A stretch of 62,072 nt of DNA from Phyllobacterium chamaecytisi (GTDB lineage Bacteria > Pseudomonadota > Alphaproteobacteria > Rhizobiales > Rhizobiaceae): assembly GCF_020164455.1 (NCBI RefSeq), contig NZ_JAIQWW010000026.1, positions 1 through 62,072 on the forward strand, in the 5' to 3' direction. How positions within the stretch are numbered: the first letter of the stretch is position 1; every line of letters starts with the position of its first letter. Below are positions 1 through 10,400 of this stretch, piece after piece. Position numbers and translations under genes: made by a program. Under the pieces are notes generated by a model. The model made no database searches and had not been told where the DNA came from. It saw nothing but the letters and a program-made list of their open reading frames with translations.

Positions 1-190
1 CAACGTTAGCGGGCGGTCTTCGGATCGCATACCTTATCTACAAAGACGCGCTTCGACGACCGCCCGTCTTCCCAACATGCAAGCAATGGCCAGACTCAAG
101 AGGAGGGCGTGGCAAGGGGGAAACTTATCGCTCAGTCGACAAGGTAAGTTGCTTGCACGGCAAAAGCTTTATCTCTAATCTTTGCAATGC
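1..190. other. non-coding leader region upstream of the TPP riboswitch
   Basis: I see no gene in this stretch. It should hold the promoter of the thiamine transport operon and possibly the end of a feature outside the window, but I could not identify -35/-10 boxes with confidence. Confidence 0.4.
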
Positions 191-295
191 TCTAACGGGG
201 TGCCAATCCGAAAAGGATCGGCTGAGAGGCTCAAGGAGACATCCTGCCAACCCGCGGAACCTGATCCGGTTTGTACCGGCGGAGGGATTAGACGC
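191..295 (+). promoter_or_regulatory. TPP riboswitch (THI element)
   Basis: The conserved THI-box blocks are visible in order: ACGGGGTGCC near 195-204, GCTGAGA near 221-227, then CGGAACCTGATCCGG followed by ACCGGCGGAGGGATTAGA near 254-291. These match the core of the thiamin pyrophosphate aptamer. It lies in the leader of thiB, 54 bases before its start codon, so TPP binding should repress thiBPQ when thiamine is plentiful. I did not see a clear T-tract terminator after the aptamer, so control of translation initiation, usual in proteobacteria, is the likelier mechanism. Confidence 0.95.
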
Positions 296-348
296 GGCAA
301 TAAAGCCGGCGCACCAATCCTTTTGAATTTCAACTCTAGGAGGCGCCG

Positions 349-1365
349 ATGCGGCTATTCGAGATTATTCTGAAATCTGCAACTGTCGCGGGCATTTTCG
401 CACTTGCCCTTGCCGGACCGGCAAAAGCCGATGGCAAACTGACGGTCTATACCTATGAAAGCTTCACTGCCGAATGGGGTCCGGGGCCGAAAGTCAAAGA
501 AGCCTTCCAAAAGCAATGCAATTGCACTGTGGACTTCGTCGCGGTCACGGACGGCGTCGCTCTGCTCAACCGTCTGAGACTTGAAGGCGCTTCAACCAAA
601 GCCGATGTCGTGCTTGGCCTCGACACAAATCTGACCTATGAGGCGAAGGAGACAGGACTGTTCGCTCCGCACGCAATCGACACAAGTTCGATCAACATTC
701 CGGGCGGCTATAAGGACGATACTTTCGTTCCCTACGACTACGGCTATTTTGCCGTGATCTACGATACGGAAAAGCTCAAGAATCCACCCACCAGTCTCAA
801 GCTACTGGTCGAGGGTGATCCAAGCCAGAAAATCGTCATCGAGGACCCCCGCACGTCCACACCCGGCCTTGGCCTCTTGCTCTGGGTGAAGTCCGTCTAT
901 GGCGACAAGGCCAGCGAAGCCTGGGGTAAACTGAAGGATCGCGTGTTGACCGTGACGCCGGGCTGGTCGGAAGCCTACGGCCTGTTCACAAAGGGAGAAG
1001 CACCGCTCGTGCTTTCCTATACGACCTCGCCTGCCTATCACGTCATTGCCGAAAAGACCGACCGTTACAAGGCCGCTGCATTCGAAGAGGGTCATTATCT
1101 GCAGGTCGAAGTGGCCGCGCAAACTGTGAATGGCGCAAAAAACCCGCTTTCGGCGCAGTTCCTGACTTTCATGACCGGCACGGCATTTCAGGACACCATT
1201 CCGGAAAGCAACTGGATGTTTCCCGCGGCAAAGACAAGTGGGCCGCTCAACCCCGCCTTTGATGACCTGGTAAAGCCGGCGAAAACATTAATCTTTTCAC
1301 CGGAGGAAGTGGCCAGGAATCGCAAAGCCTGGATTGATGAATGGCTGTCAGCCATGAGCCTGTAA
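349..1365 (+). CDS. thiB: thiamine ABC transporter, periplasmic binding protein ThiB
   Basis: This is a 338-residue periplasmic solute-binding protein of the ThiB/TbpA family, which captures thiamine, TMP or TPP and hands it to the ThiPQ membrane complex. Residues 1-27 form a signal peptide with cleavage expected after AKA. The mature protein starts with the [10 protein letters not shown] strand typical of iron/thiamine-type binding proteins. The start is fixed by a strong ribosome-binding site (TAGGAGGCG) 5 bases upstream. The gene follows a TPP riboswitch and is 4 bases from thiP, so the substrate assignment rests on both family and regulation. Confidence 0.93.
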   Translation: MRLFEIILKSATVAGIFALALAGPAKADGKLTVYTYESFTAEWGPGPKVKEAFQKQCNCTVDFVAVTDGVALLNRLRLEGASTKADVVLGLDTNLTYEAKETGLFAPHAIDTSSINIPGGYKDDTFVPYDYGYFAVIYDTEKLKNPPTSLKLLVEGDPSQKIVIEDPRTSTPGLGLLLWVKSVYGDKASEAWGKLKDRVLTVTPGWSEAYGLFTKGEAPLVLSYTTSPAYHVIAEKTDRYKAAAFEEGHYLQVEVAAQTVNGAKNPLSAQFLTFMTGTAFQDTIPESNWMFPAAKTSGPLNPAFDDLVKPAKTLIFSPEEVARNRKAWIDEWLSAMSL

Positions 1366-1369
1366 CAAA

Positions 1370-2995
1370 TTGATATCCTTGAAGCCATTGGCGGGGGCTC
1401 TCGCCCTCGCCTTCCTTGCGCTGCTCGCGGGCGGTGCGTGCTTGAGCCTCGCAGTTGAAGCGCTGCGTGGCAGCACGGAAGGCTTTGCGGCCTTCGACGG
1501 CTATCTGTGGCGAATTGCCCGCTTCACTCTGCTGCAGGCGCTGCTCTCCATGCTGCTCTCGGTCGGGCTTGCCATCCCGCTTGCCCGCGCCCTCCACGCG
1601 CATCCTGACTTCCCGGGACGTACAATGATCTTGCGGCTCTTCGCCCTGCCGCTCGCGCTGCCAGCCCTTGTCGCCGTGCTCGGTGTCACCAGTATCTATG
1701 GACGCAATGGCCTGCTTGCTGCGCTGTTCAGCTGGCTGGGGCTGGACGTCATTCCCAATATTTACGGTCTAACCGGCATCCTCATCGCACACGTGTTTTT
1801 CAACCTTCCTCTGGCGACACGACTGCTGCTCTCGGGCATGGACTCTATTCCGGAAGACTATTGGAAACTCTCTTCCCAACTCGGCATGGGGAAATGGGCG
1901 CGGTTTCGGTTGATCGAATGGCCGGTGATCCTGCGCAACATTTCCGGAATCGCGGGGCTGATTTTCATGCTCTGTATTACATCGTTCACTATCGTCCTGA
2001 CGCTCGGCGGCGGACCGCGTGCGACGACGCTTGAGGTTGCGATCTACCAATCGCTGCATTTCGATTTCGATATCGCCCGTGCGGTTTCGCTGACGCTTGT
2101 GCAATTGTGCCTGACGATTGCGGTTCTTTCGGTTCTGAGCCTAAGCGGGCGCCCGACTGAGGAGGGGTTCAGCCTGCACACGACGACGCGCCGCTTTGAC
2201 CAGCCAACGTTAAGGACACGTCTTCTGGACGGAGCCACGATAATCCTCGGTCTTCTTTTCGTCGCGCTCCCCATAGGCGGAACAGTCGTTTCGGGGCTGG
2301 CGGCCGATCTTCTCCGACTACTGGGTGATAGCCTTGTTTGGCGCGCAATCCTGACCAGCATCGTGCTAGGAGCAAGTGCGGCTGCGCTGTCGCTGATCAT
2401 TTCACTGGCGCTGGTGGTGGCCCGCGAATATCTTGCAAGCCGGCGTGGCTACGCCTCGCCAAAACTGTTTGAGCGCTCGCTTGATCGCGGTGCAAGTCTC
2501 ATCATGGTCATTCCGCCGATCGTCATCGGCTCCGGCTGGTTTATCCTCTCACGCCATTTTGTCGATCCATTCAGTCTTGCACCCTTTATGGTCGTGAGCG
2601 TCAACGCGGCGATGGCTATCCCTTTTGCATTTCGCATACTGCGCCCGACTTGGGATACGGCGGCCAGCCGCCACAACAGGCTGTGTGCGCAATTGGGCAT
2701 TACCGGATGGAACCGGCTTCGTCTTATCGACTGGCCGGTTCTGAAGCGGCCGTCGAGCGTCGCTTTCGCCTTTGCGATGGCCTTGTCGCTCGGCGACCTT
2801 GGAACGATCGCTCTCTTCGGCAACAATTCCATCCAGACTCTGCCCTATTTGCTGCTGCAACGCATGGGGAGCTATCGTACACAGGATGCGGCAGGCCTGG
2901 CATTGATCCTCGGTGTGCTGTGTTTGCTCCTGATGATCGCAGCTGACAAAGGTGCAGGCACTCTGGCAAAGAGAGAGGTCGCAAACATTGGCTAA
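1370..2995 (+). CDS. thiP: thiamine ABC transporter permease ThiP
   Basis: The 541-residue product is an integral membrane protein with many hydrophobic segments and two permease halves, as in fused ThiP/FbpB-type permeases. Each half carries an EAA-like loop that would contact the ATPase: [18 protein letters not shown] near residue 165, and [18 protein letters not shown] near residue 442. It forms the inner-membrane channel for thiamine. The gene starts 4 bases after thiB and its stop overlaps the proposed start of thiQ by 8 bases, which indicates translational coupling in a thiBPQ operon. Confidence 0.93.
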   Translation: MISLKPLAGALALAFLALLAGGACLSLAVEALRGSTEGFAAFDGYLWRIARFTLLQALLSMLLSVGLAIPLARALHAHPDFPGRTMILRLFALPLALPALVAVLGVTSIYGRNGLLAALFSWLGLDVIPNIYGLTGILIAHVFFNLPLATRLLLSGMDSIPEDYWKLSSQLGMGKWARFRLIEWPVILRNISGIAGLIFMLCITSFTIVLTLGGGPRATTLEVAIYQSLHFDFDIARAVSLTLVQLCLTIAVLSVLSLSGRPTEEGFSLHTTTRRFDQPTLRTRLLDGATIILGLLFVALPIGGTVVSGLAADLLRLLGDSLVWRAILTSIVLGASAAALSLIISLALVVAREYLASRRGYASPKLFERSLDRGASLIMVIPPIVIGSGWFILSRHFVDPFSLAPFMVVSVNAAMAIPFAFRILRPTWDTAASRHNRLCAQLGITGWNRLRLIDWPVLKRPSSVAFAFAMALSLGDLGTIALFGNNSIQTLPYLLLQRMGSYRTQDAAGLALILGVLCLLLMIAADKGAGTLAKREVANIG

Positions 2996-3746
2996 GCGTT
3001 CCCGAACCGAGGCCCGGACCAAGGATAGTGCGGCCATCCGCCTCGATGCGGTCGACTTCGACTATGGTGACATGGCGATGCATTTCGACCTGACCATCGA
3101 ACCGTCGACCATCACTGCGATCATAGGTCCAAGCGGTGCGGGAAAATCCACCCTGCTCAATCTCATCGCTGGATTTGAAACGGCTAAATCCGGCCGGATT
3201 GTGATTGCGGGTGCGGACGTAACCCATGCCGCGCCATCCGAAAGGCCCGTTTCGATGGTCTTCCAGGACAATAATCTCTTCGCGCATCTTGATGTTGCCG
3301 CCAACGTCGGGCTGGGCCGAAAGCCCAACCTCAGATTGGACGAAACTGACAAGGCAGCTGTTGCGGAGGCAATCGACAAGGTTGGCCTCTCCGGCAAGGA
3401 GCATCGAAAGCCGGAAGCTCTATCTGGCGGCGAGCGCCAGCGGGTGGCGATAGCGCGAGCGCTCGTACGGAACCGGCCGGTACTCTTGCTTGATGAGGCT
3501 TTCGCCTCTCTTGGTCCCGCTTTGCGGCATGAGATGCTCGACCTTGTCGGTGATCTGCAGGAAGAAACCGGTATGACCGTGGTCATGGTGACGCATCATC
3601 CCGGCGATGCTTTGCGCCTGCAATCCTTGCTGGTTTTCCTCGACAATGGGAAAGTCGTTGCTTCGGGACCGGCGGCAGACCTGCTCTCAACCAAGGCGCC
3701 AACGCTGTTGCGGAAATATCTCGGTGCAGAAGACTCTGCGCTTTGA
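2988..3746 (+). CDS. thiQ: thiamine ABC transporter ATP-binding protein ThiQ
   Basis: This is the ATPase that powers the ThiBPQ importer. Walker [10 protein letters not shown], the signature [13 protein letters not shown] and Walker [12 protein letters not shown] are all present. I chose a TTG start at 2988 because GAGAGAGG lies 9 bases upstream and it gives a 252-residue protein; a GTG at 2952 would add 12 residues and overlap thiP by 44 bases. No in-frame ATG exists before the nucleotide-binding fold. In Walker B the common EPT is replaced by EAF, as in other ThiQ/FbpC-like proteins. Confidence 0.9.
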   Translation: MAKRSRTEARTKDSAAIRLDAVDFDYGDMAMHFDLTIEPSTITAIIGPSGAGKSTLLNLIAGFETAKSGRIVIAGADVTHAAPSERPVSMVFQDNNLFAHLDVAANVGLGRKPNLRLDETDKAAVAEAIDKVGLSGKEHRKPEALSGGERQRVAIARALVRNRPVLLLDEAFASLGPALRHEMLDLVGDLQEETGMTVVMVTHHPGDALRLQSLLVFLDNGKVVASGPAADLLSTKAPTLLRKYLGAEDSAL

Positions 3747-3864
3747 CATATTTTCGACGCGTTGCCACATTCAAGAACACAATGAAATTCTTGCTCACAG
3801 CTGCTTGTCGGGCTAGCAAGGGCACTAAAACACGCATCTGCTCGCGCGCGACGACAATGAGGAC

Positions 3865-5373
3865 ATGATTCTGGCTTCGCACCAATCCCCCAACTACAAC
3901 GGATGGCTTCCAGCCGCTCGACGCAGGAATCTTGCGTCGGCAACGCTGCTGCTTGCCTTCCTGTCGGGGTGCCAGGTTCTCAATCTCACCAAGGACGACG
4001 CGTTAGGACCTTCGTCAAATCCGGTGACAGTCGACAATGTCACCAAGAACGACAGGCTGGCAAAGCTCAGTGCCGAGCAGCATCCTCGCATTCTTGCCAC
4101 CTATGGCGGCGAATACAAGGATGCCAAGCTCGAACGCATGGTCGCCAAAGTCGTCGGTAACCTGACTACGGTTTCCGACAATCCAACGCATACCTATCGT
4201 ATTACCATCCTCAACTCGCCCAATATCAATGCGTTCGCCCTCCCCGGCGGCTATCTTTATGTGACGCGTGGCCTTCTTGCCCTTGCCAATGACAGTGCGG
4301 AACTCGCAGCCGTCATCGCACATGAGATGGGTCATGTGATCGCCAATCACGGTATTGAACGCCAGCAGCGCGAGCAGGAAGCACAGATTGCCGGTCGCGT
4401 CGTTTCGGAAGTCTTGCAGGACGATAGTGCCGGACGCGAAGCACTGATTCGCGGAAAGCTGCGCATGGCGCAATTTTCGCGCAACCAGGAACTTCAGGCG
4501 GATGCCATTGGTATCAAGATGATCGGTGAAGCTGGCTATGATCCGTTCGCTGCCGCCCGCTTCCTCCAGTCCATGGCATCCTATGCGGATTTCCGCAGTG
4601 TATCGGGCGCGACCGATGCGAGCCTCGACTTTCTTGCCAGCCACCCTTCAGCACCACAGCGCATCGAACTCGCGCGCGGGCATGCCCGTCGTATCGGCGC
4701 ACCGGGTGTAGGCACGACCGACCGTGACTCGTTCCTGCAGGGCATCGACGGTATCCTCTATGGCGACACCCCCGAGGAAGGTTACGTTCGTGGACGCAAC
4801 TTCGTTCATCCGCTGCTTGGTGTAAGCTTCACCGTTCCCGAGGGTTTTACTATCGACAACAGCGCAGACGCGGTCATGGCGACGGGACCGGGCGAGGTGG
4901 CAATACGCTTCGACGGGACGCAGGTCTCCGGTAATCCGTCGATGACGGATTACATGCGCAGCGGCTGGGTTACGGGTCTTGACAATGCCAGCGTTCAGGC
5001 GGCGACTTTCAACGGAATGCCCGCCGCAAGCGCAAAAGCCCGAGCGGATCGTTGGGAATTCGACATATTCGTCGTCAATGCCGGAAACCGGATTTACCGC
5101 TTCCTGACAGCCGCTCCAACAGGAAGCACCGCGCTGATGCCGGCTTCGCAGACGGTTATCCGGAGCTTCCACCTGCTGACACCGGAGGAGAAAGCAAATA
5201 CCAAGCCCCTGCGCATCCGGGTCGTCACAGTTAAGCCCGGTGACACGCTGGTCAGCCTCTCCAACCAGATCATGGGCACCGATCGAAAGCTCGACCTCTT
5301 CCGCCTGATCAATGCACTGCCGCCGGGTGGAACGGTATCCGCCGGCGACAAGGTCAAAATCATCAGCGAATAA
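3865..5373 (+). CDS. M48-family zinc metalloprotease, lipoprotein with LysM-like C-terminus
   Basis: The 502-residue product carries a lipobox, LSGC with Cys36, so it is probably lipid-anchored in the envelope after processing. The zinc-binding HEMGH motif is at residues 153-157 and the downstream ELQADAIG supplies the third ligand, as in M48 peptidases of the BepA/LoiP type that clear misassembled envelope proteins. Roughly the last 55 residues (VVTVKPGDTLVSLSNQIMG onward) resemble a LysM or TolA-like peptidoglycan-binding module. GAGG lies a few bases before the ATG. It is transcribed alone and ends at a strong bidirectional terminator. The quality-control role is inferred from the family. 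Confidence 0.9.
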   Translation: MILASHQSPNYNGWLPAARRRNLASATLLLAFLSGCQVLNLTKDDALGPSSNPVTVDNVTKNDRLAKLSAEQHPRILATYGGEYKDAKLERMVAKVVGNLTTVSDNPTHTYRITILNSPNINAFALPGGYLYVTRGLLALANDSAELAAVIAHEMGHVIANHGIERQQREQEAQIAGRVVSEVLQDDSAGREALIRGKLRMAQFSRNQELQADAIGIKMIGEAGYDPFAAARFLQSMASYADFRSVSGATDASLDFLASHPSAPQRIELARGHARRIGAPGVGTTDRDSFLQGIDGILYGDTPEEGYVRGRNFVHPLLGVSFTVPEGFTIDNSADAVMATGPGEVAIRFDGTQVSGNPSMTDYMRSGWVTGLDNASVQAATFNGMPAASAKARADRWEFDIFVVNAGNRIYRFLTAAPTGSTALMPASQTVIRSFHLLTPEEKANTKPLRIRVVTVKPGDTLVSLSNQIMGTDRKLDLFRLINALPPGGTVSAGDKVKIISE

Positions 5374-5400
5374 AAAAGCCCGGCAATGCCGGGCTTTTCT
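5373..5400. terminator. bidirectional rho-independent terminator
   Basis: A hairpin with stem AAAAGCCCGGC / GCCGGGCTTTT and a short AAT loop is flanked by A and T tracts on both sides. It lies between the convergent ends of the M48 protease gene and the CarD gene and should terminate both. Confidence 0.9.
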
Positions 5401-5425
5401 CTTATGCGTCGGATGAAACCCGTTG

Positions 5426-6025
5426 TTATGCGGCTTCTTCCTGCTCGTCTTCAACAACGACGTCTGCTTCAACCTCGGCCTCTTCAGCCTTGGCGCCACG
5501 CTTCGGTCCTTTGGCGAGATTAACCTCGATAAGGCGGACAGCTTCTGTTTCCGACATCTTGTTGACGGCGGAAATCTCGCGAGCCATACGATCCAGTGCT
5601 GCTTCATAAAGCTGACGTTCTGAATATGACTGTTCTGGCTGGTTGTCAGCTCGGAAAAGGTCCCGCACGACTTCCGAAATCGAAATCAGGTCGCCGGAAT
5701 TGATCTTCGCATCATATTCCTGGGCACGGCGGGACCACATGGTCCGCTTGATACGAGCGCGTCCCTGGACAACCTTCAACGCACGATCAACATAGTCTGT
5801 CTCTGAAAGTTTCCGCATACCGATAGCTGTTGCCTTGGCGACCGGTACCTTCAAGCGCATTTTGTCTTTCTGAAAATCAATAACGAACAGCTCAAGCTTG
5901 TGGCCCGCAACTTCCTGTTCCTCGATATTGACAATTTGTCCTACGCCGTGGGCCGGATATACAATAAACTCGCCCGTCTTAAATCCGATACGCTGGGCGG
6001 TCTTTTTCTGCTGAACTGCTGTCAT
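5426..6025 (-). CDS. CarD family transcriptional regulator
   Basis: The 199-residue protein begins MTAVQQKKTAQRIGFKTGEF and has the CarD/TRCF N-terminal Tudor-like fold (FIVYPAHGVGQIVNIEEQEVAGHKLELFVIDF), which binds the RNA polymerase beta subunit and stabilises open complexes. A helical C-terminal region follows, then an acidic tail rich in Glu and Ala. The start at 6025 is supported by CAAGGAG about 12 bases upstream; an open frame continues 43 codons further but has no ribosome-binding site or family similarity. It lies downstream of fdxA on the same strand with a long gap, so it probably has its own promoter. Confidence 0.92.
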   Translation of the reverse strand: MTAVQQKKTAQRIGFKTGEFIVYPAHGVGQIVNIEEQEVAGHKLELFVIDFQKDKMRLKVPVAKATAIGMRKLSETDYVDRALKVVQGRARIKRTMWSRRAQEYDAKINSGDLISISEVVRDLFRADNQPEQSYSERQLYEAALDRMAREISAVNKMSETEAVRLIEVNLAKGPKRGAKAEEAEVEADVVVEDEQEEAA

Positions 6026-6379
6026 GCGCTTAACTACTCCTTGCTGCGCCCGGCAAAACGCACCGGTCAAACCAATCACTGGAAACCGGAACCCGGTTTG
6101 TCGGCCGCCAATTGTCACGCAAAAGCAATCCGGACAAAACAGATTGATGGGCAAACAAACAACACGCCCTGAACTGCAGAGTCCGAAATAAATCTAGCCG
6201 ATTGGTGATTTATGCTTTAGCGCCACGAAATTTGACGTCCAATGATCAACATATGCCGTTACACTATCACGAAAAGTGATTAGAATCAACTTTTTGCTGC
6301 GCCTGCGCAAAAGGCGCAATATTTCAAGATGCGCCCTGCGATAAAAATCGGTTATTTATTTCTAAACTCGAATAAAATA
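6026..6379. other. intergenic region between carD and fdxA
   Basis: This 354-base AT-rich stretch contains no supportable gene. It should hold the carD promoter on the minus strand. Two small inverted repeats are visible: ATCAC-GAAAA-GTGAT at 6266-6280, and GCGCCT/AGGCGC at 6299-6317. Neither has a T-tract on the minus strand, so I do not call an fdxA terminator. Confidence 0.4.
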
Positions 6380-6718
6380 TCAGTCGCCCTCGCCAGGCTC
6401 TGGCGAAAAGAATTTTTCAAACTTGCCTTCGATACCATCCATATCCTTGGCGTCCGCAGGAGCATCGCGCTTCTGCGAAATATTAGGCCATTTCTCGGCG
6501 TACTCAGCATTTATCTGCAGCCAGTTGTCCAAGCCCGGTTCGGTATCGGGTTTGATAGCTTCCGCAGGGCATTCAGGTTCGCAAACGCCGCAATCAATGC
6601 ACTCGTCCGGATGTATGACGAGCATGTTATCGCCCTCGTAGAAACAATCGACAGGACAGACCTCAACGCAATCCATATATTTGCAGCGGATGCAATTGTC
6701 GGTCACAACATAAGTCAT
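6380..6718 (-). CDS. fdxA: 7Fe-8S ferredoxin FdxA
   Basis: This 112-residue cytoplasmic electron carrier has nine cysteines in the first 50 residues (9, 12, 17, 21, 25, 40, 43, 46, 50), arranged as in seven-iron ferredoxins that hold one [3Fe-4S] and one [4Fe-4S] cluster. The motifs [12 protein letters not shown] and [10 protein letters not shown] are typical of the alphaproteobacterial FdxA group, as is the 50-residue C-terminal extension ([18 protein letters not shown]). The redox partner cannot be told from the sequence. It sits between the S4-domain gene and carD on the minus strand. Confidence 0.95.
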   Translation of the reverse strand: MTYVVTDNCIRCKYMDCVEVCPVDCFYEGDNMLVIHPDECIDCGVCEPECPAEAIKPDTEPGLDNWLQINAEYAEKWPNISQKRDAPADAKDMDGIEGKFEKFFSPEPGEGD

Positions 6719-6992
6719 TTATTGGCTCCTGAAGACACCACGTGTCAGCCGTTGAGGTAACGATTCGATGCCGGGCTGACAAGAGGGGAAAAACGGCTGC
6801 GGCACCAGAACGCGGTCGGGATTCCCTTAAAGCTAGGGACATCGGCGTTCACGGCGCCATTCATGGCATTGCGACACGCAATCGACAAGCAACGCCTATC
6901 CCATACTGACGCGCTTCGTGGAATAATATTTTAGCTTCCGAGCCACTGGTAGAGAGGATTTCGACACGATAGCCAATATTCGAAATTTAACA

Positions 6993-7415
6993 TCATTCAC
7001 CCGAATTGTCGTCGTCGCTCTGCATCAACCGGTCAACCTGCCGACGTTCACGTTTTGTCGGGCGACCGCTGCCCGCATCGCGCTTGGGTAATCCGTCAAG
7101 AGCAGTGATGCTGTTTTTGGGCGGAGGCGGCGGCGAGATGTCTTCGTACAATGTTCGCGCCTCCTCAGCCGGGCCTCGGCGCGTTCCACCAGAGACCACC
7201 CTGTAGATGAGAATACGCCGATCAAGAGTGATCGTCAGCACATCCCCGGGTTTCACGCCATGCGATGGCTGATCGATCTTGTCTCTGTTGGACCGAACAC
7301 TGCCGCCAGAGACGAGCTTGGCCGCGAGGGCACGGGATTTGACCACTCGGGCGAAGAACAGCCATTTGTCAATGCGCTGCCTTGCACTGTCGTGATTCGA
7401 GGACGCGCCCACCAT
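6993..7415 (-). CDS. S4-domain RNA-binding protein (HslR/Hsp15-like)
   Basis: The 140-residue protein has an S4 RNA-binding fold over about residues 14-60 (RIDKWLFFARVVKSRALAAKLVSGGSV), as in Hsp15/HslR, which binds stalled 50S subunits carrying nascent chains. A Pro-rich linker and a basic C-terminus (PTKRERRQVDRL) follow. Its start codon is 2 bases from the stop of the upstream helicase gene, so the two are almost certainly co-transcribed and may act together in RNA handling. That shared role is inference. Confidence 0.88.
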   Translation of the reverse strand: MVGASSNHDSARQRIDKWLFFARVVKSRALAAKLVSGGSVRSNRDKIDQPSHGVKPGDVLTITLDRRILIYRVVSGGTRRGPAEEARTLYEDISPPPPPKNSITALDGLPKRDAGSGRPTKRERRQVDRLMQSDDDNSGE

Positions 7416-7417
7416 CC

Positions 7418-10400
7418 CTATTTCTTCATTTGTTCCTTCAGTGCCAGCAGCTTGGCAAAGGGAGAATCCATGTCGATCTTGACCGGACGCTCGTCACGTT
7501 CCGGGCGCTTCTGAAGCGGTGGCTTGCCAGCGGACTTTCCATTATCGCCTTGCTTAAAACGATCCTTGCCGTTTGACTTGCCTTTGCCGCGGAATTGTTC
7601 CTTGCGCGCACCCTGTTCGTTCTGCTGATTTGCATCGCGTTCATTCCGAGCAGGGCGCTGTTCGCCTTGGACACTGCGCGCCTGTCCGCCGCGATGATGC
7701 TCGCGTTTCTCCTGGTGCCCGCGATTGTTGCGGCCGTCAAAACGCGCCTGGCGCCAGAGCAGAATTGGCTTCGGCGCTTCTTCAGCCACAGTTTGCACAA
7801 CAGTCGGGGCAGGCTCGTCAGCGGATGCACTGGTTTCTGCGATCGGTTCCGGCTGGAGCTCTCCGTCGGCAGACGGTTCAGTGGAATTAACGGCTGCTTC
7901 CGTAGGTGTAACGTTCTCTTCTTCAGCGACCGCTGGGCCCGACGTGGCGGCAACCACAGCCACTGGGTCGGCAGGCACTGGCACTGTATCGAGTTCTGTC
8001 AGTTTGGCAGCAACAATTGCTGCTTCGACCGATTCAGGACGATAGCCGAGGCTTTTGAGAATTTCTTCCATATCGTCGGCGGTAGCACCGAGGATCGACA
8101 TCATCGACGGAGTCACCACAAAACGAGTTCCATCATACGCGCCGTCCGGCCGTGTACCGGTTCCAGGCTTCCAGCCAAGTGCAGGCCGGATAAGATCGGC
8201 GAGGCGCTCAAGAATGTCGATTCGCACTGCGCGCCGGCCGAGGAGGCGGTAGCCTCCAAGCCGATAGAAGGCTGGATCAAAGCTCGGGTCAGTAACCACG
8301 GACGTGCGTCCAGCGGATAAAACCTGAACCACATCTCCATAGCCGGGGCGATCCTTGGCGTCGTCCTTAAGCGCCCACAAAAGAGTCAGCAGACCGGCCG
8401 GCGCAGGCTTGAGCAGTGCCGGCAGGAATACATGGTAAGCTCCAAAGCGGACCCCAAGACGGCGCAGAGCTGCACGTGAATCCTGATCGAGGCCACGGAC
8501 GTCTTCCGCAACATCACGGCGCTGAAGGACGCCGAAATTCTCCACGAGCTGGAAAGCAAGGCCCTTGGTGATACCAACGAGCGCATCGGCATTGGCAAGG
8601 TCAACAAGTGGCTTCAGGATCGTATCTATGTGATGGGCGAGAAAACGATCGACGCGCGCCGCGACCTTGTCCCGCGCCGGACCTGTCAATTGCTCATCGG
8701 CAAGCAGAACAGCACGAGGCTTCAGCGCTTGCTCACCCGAGACGACCGAGGCAACCGGCGCGCCGATCCATCGCAAGGTCCCGTCGGAGCCGAGGGCGAA
8801 ATCGCCATTGGCCGAAGCGGAGAACCGCTCGACGCGATTTTCGAATTCCGTCGCAAGCGCTTTCTGCGCTGCAGCCTTGACGGCCTTCGCGTCCGTTCCA
8901 TCGACTTGGGCGTCCGTAGTGAAACGGAACCCATCCAAACGTCCAACATGATGCCCCTCGACAACAACGTCCCCGGCAGGGCTAATTTCGGCTTCTAGCA
9001 TTGTATTCTCTCTCAGGCGCCTCATAAGCACGCTTGTCCTGCGGTCTACGAAGCGTTTCGTCAACCTTTCATGCAGTGCATCTGATAGTCTGTCCTCAAT
9101 TTCACGCGTCTTTTCTTGCCAATGTGCCTGATCTGCAAGCCATCCAGGCCTGTGAGACACAAAAGTCCAGGTTCTGATCTGGGCGATCCGCCGTGAAAGC
9201 GCGTCGATATCGCCATCCGTGGAATCGGCGCGGCGAACCTCTTCGGCCATATAATTCTCGTTCACATGGCCTTTATCCGCAAGGTCGGTATAGATCGATG
9301 CGATAATGTCGGCGTGCTGGGCTGGCGCGATCTTGCGATAGTCGGGCAGCGCGCAGGCATCCCACAAAAGAGCTACACGTTCAGGCGTGGTGGCCAGTGG
9401 TGCGACATCCGGGTCGTTGGACAAATATTCCAGCGCCTGTTGGTCGACCGCAGGCAGAGCACGCGTCAATCCTTCGATAGGAGCGGGCGTATCAATGGAT
9501 CTCTTTAGCGCGTCCAGGCTGGAATAGTCAAAGCGAGCCGTGCGCCACTGCAGGATCTTGACTGCGTCGAAGGAATGGGATTCCACTCTTTGTACCAGTT
9601 CCTCCGAGAACCCTGACACTTGGCCGGTCACTCCGAACGTACCGTCGCGCAAATGCCTGCCGGCGCGTCCAGCTATCTGCCCGATCTCTCCAGGGGAGAG
9701 GTTCCGAAATTGGTAGCCATCGAATTTGCGGTCTTGAGCGAAGGCCACATGATCGACATCGAGATTGAGGCCCATGCCAATGGCGTCTGTGGCGACCAGA
9801 TAGTCGACATCACCAGATTGATAGAGATCGACCTGCGCGTTACGCGTGCGCGGACTGAGAGCACCCATGACCACCGCCGCGCCACCACTTTGACGCCGTA
9901 TCAGCTCTGCGATGGAGTAAACCTCCTCGGCAGCAAAGGCCACTATCGCGGAGCGGGGGGGAAGGCGGGTTATCTTCTTGGAACCTGCATAGGCGAGGTT
10001 TGAAAGTCGTGGCCGTGTGACGACTGAGACACCGCGCAGGAGCTTTTCGAGTATCCCGCGCATCGTCGCAGCACCAAGCAACAACGTCTCCTGACGACCG
10101 CGTAGATGCAGTATGCGATCGGTGAAAATATGGCCCCGTTCAAGATCATTGGCGAGTTGCACTTCATCGATGGCGACAAAATCCACATCGGTCTGGCGGG
10201 GCATCGCTTCAACCGTGCAGACCGAATAGCGAGCTCCAGGGGGATTGATCTTTTCCTCACCGGTAATCAGCGCGACATTTGCCAGCCCCACCCTGTCCGC
10301 CACACGGTGATAAACCTCCCGGGCGAGCAAACGGAGTGGCAGGCCGATCATTCCGGTCTGATGGGCAAGCATCCGCTCGATCGCTAGATGGGTTTTCCCT

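Noticed and set aside
6299..6317. Possible fdxA terminator (GCGCCT/AGGCGC)
   Set aside because: The stem is short and is followed by A residues, not T residues, on the minus strand.
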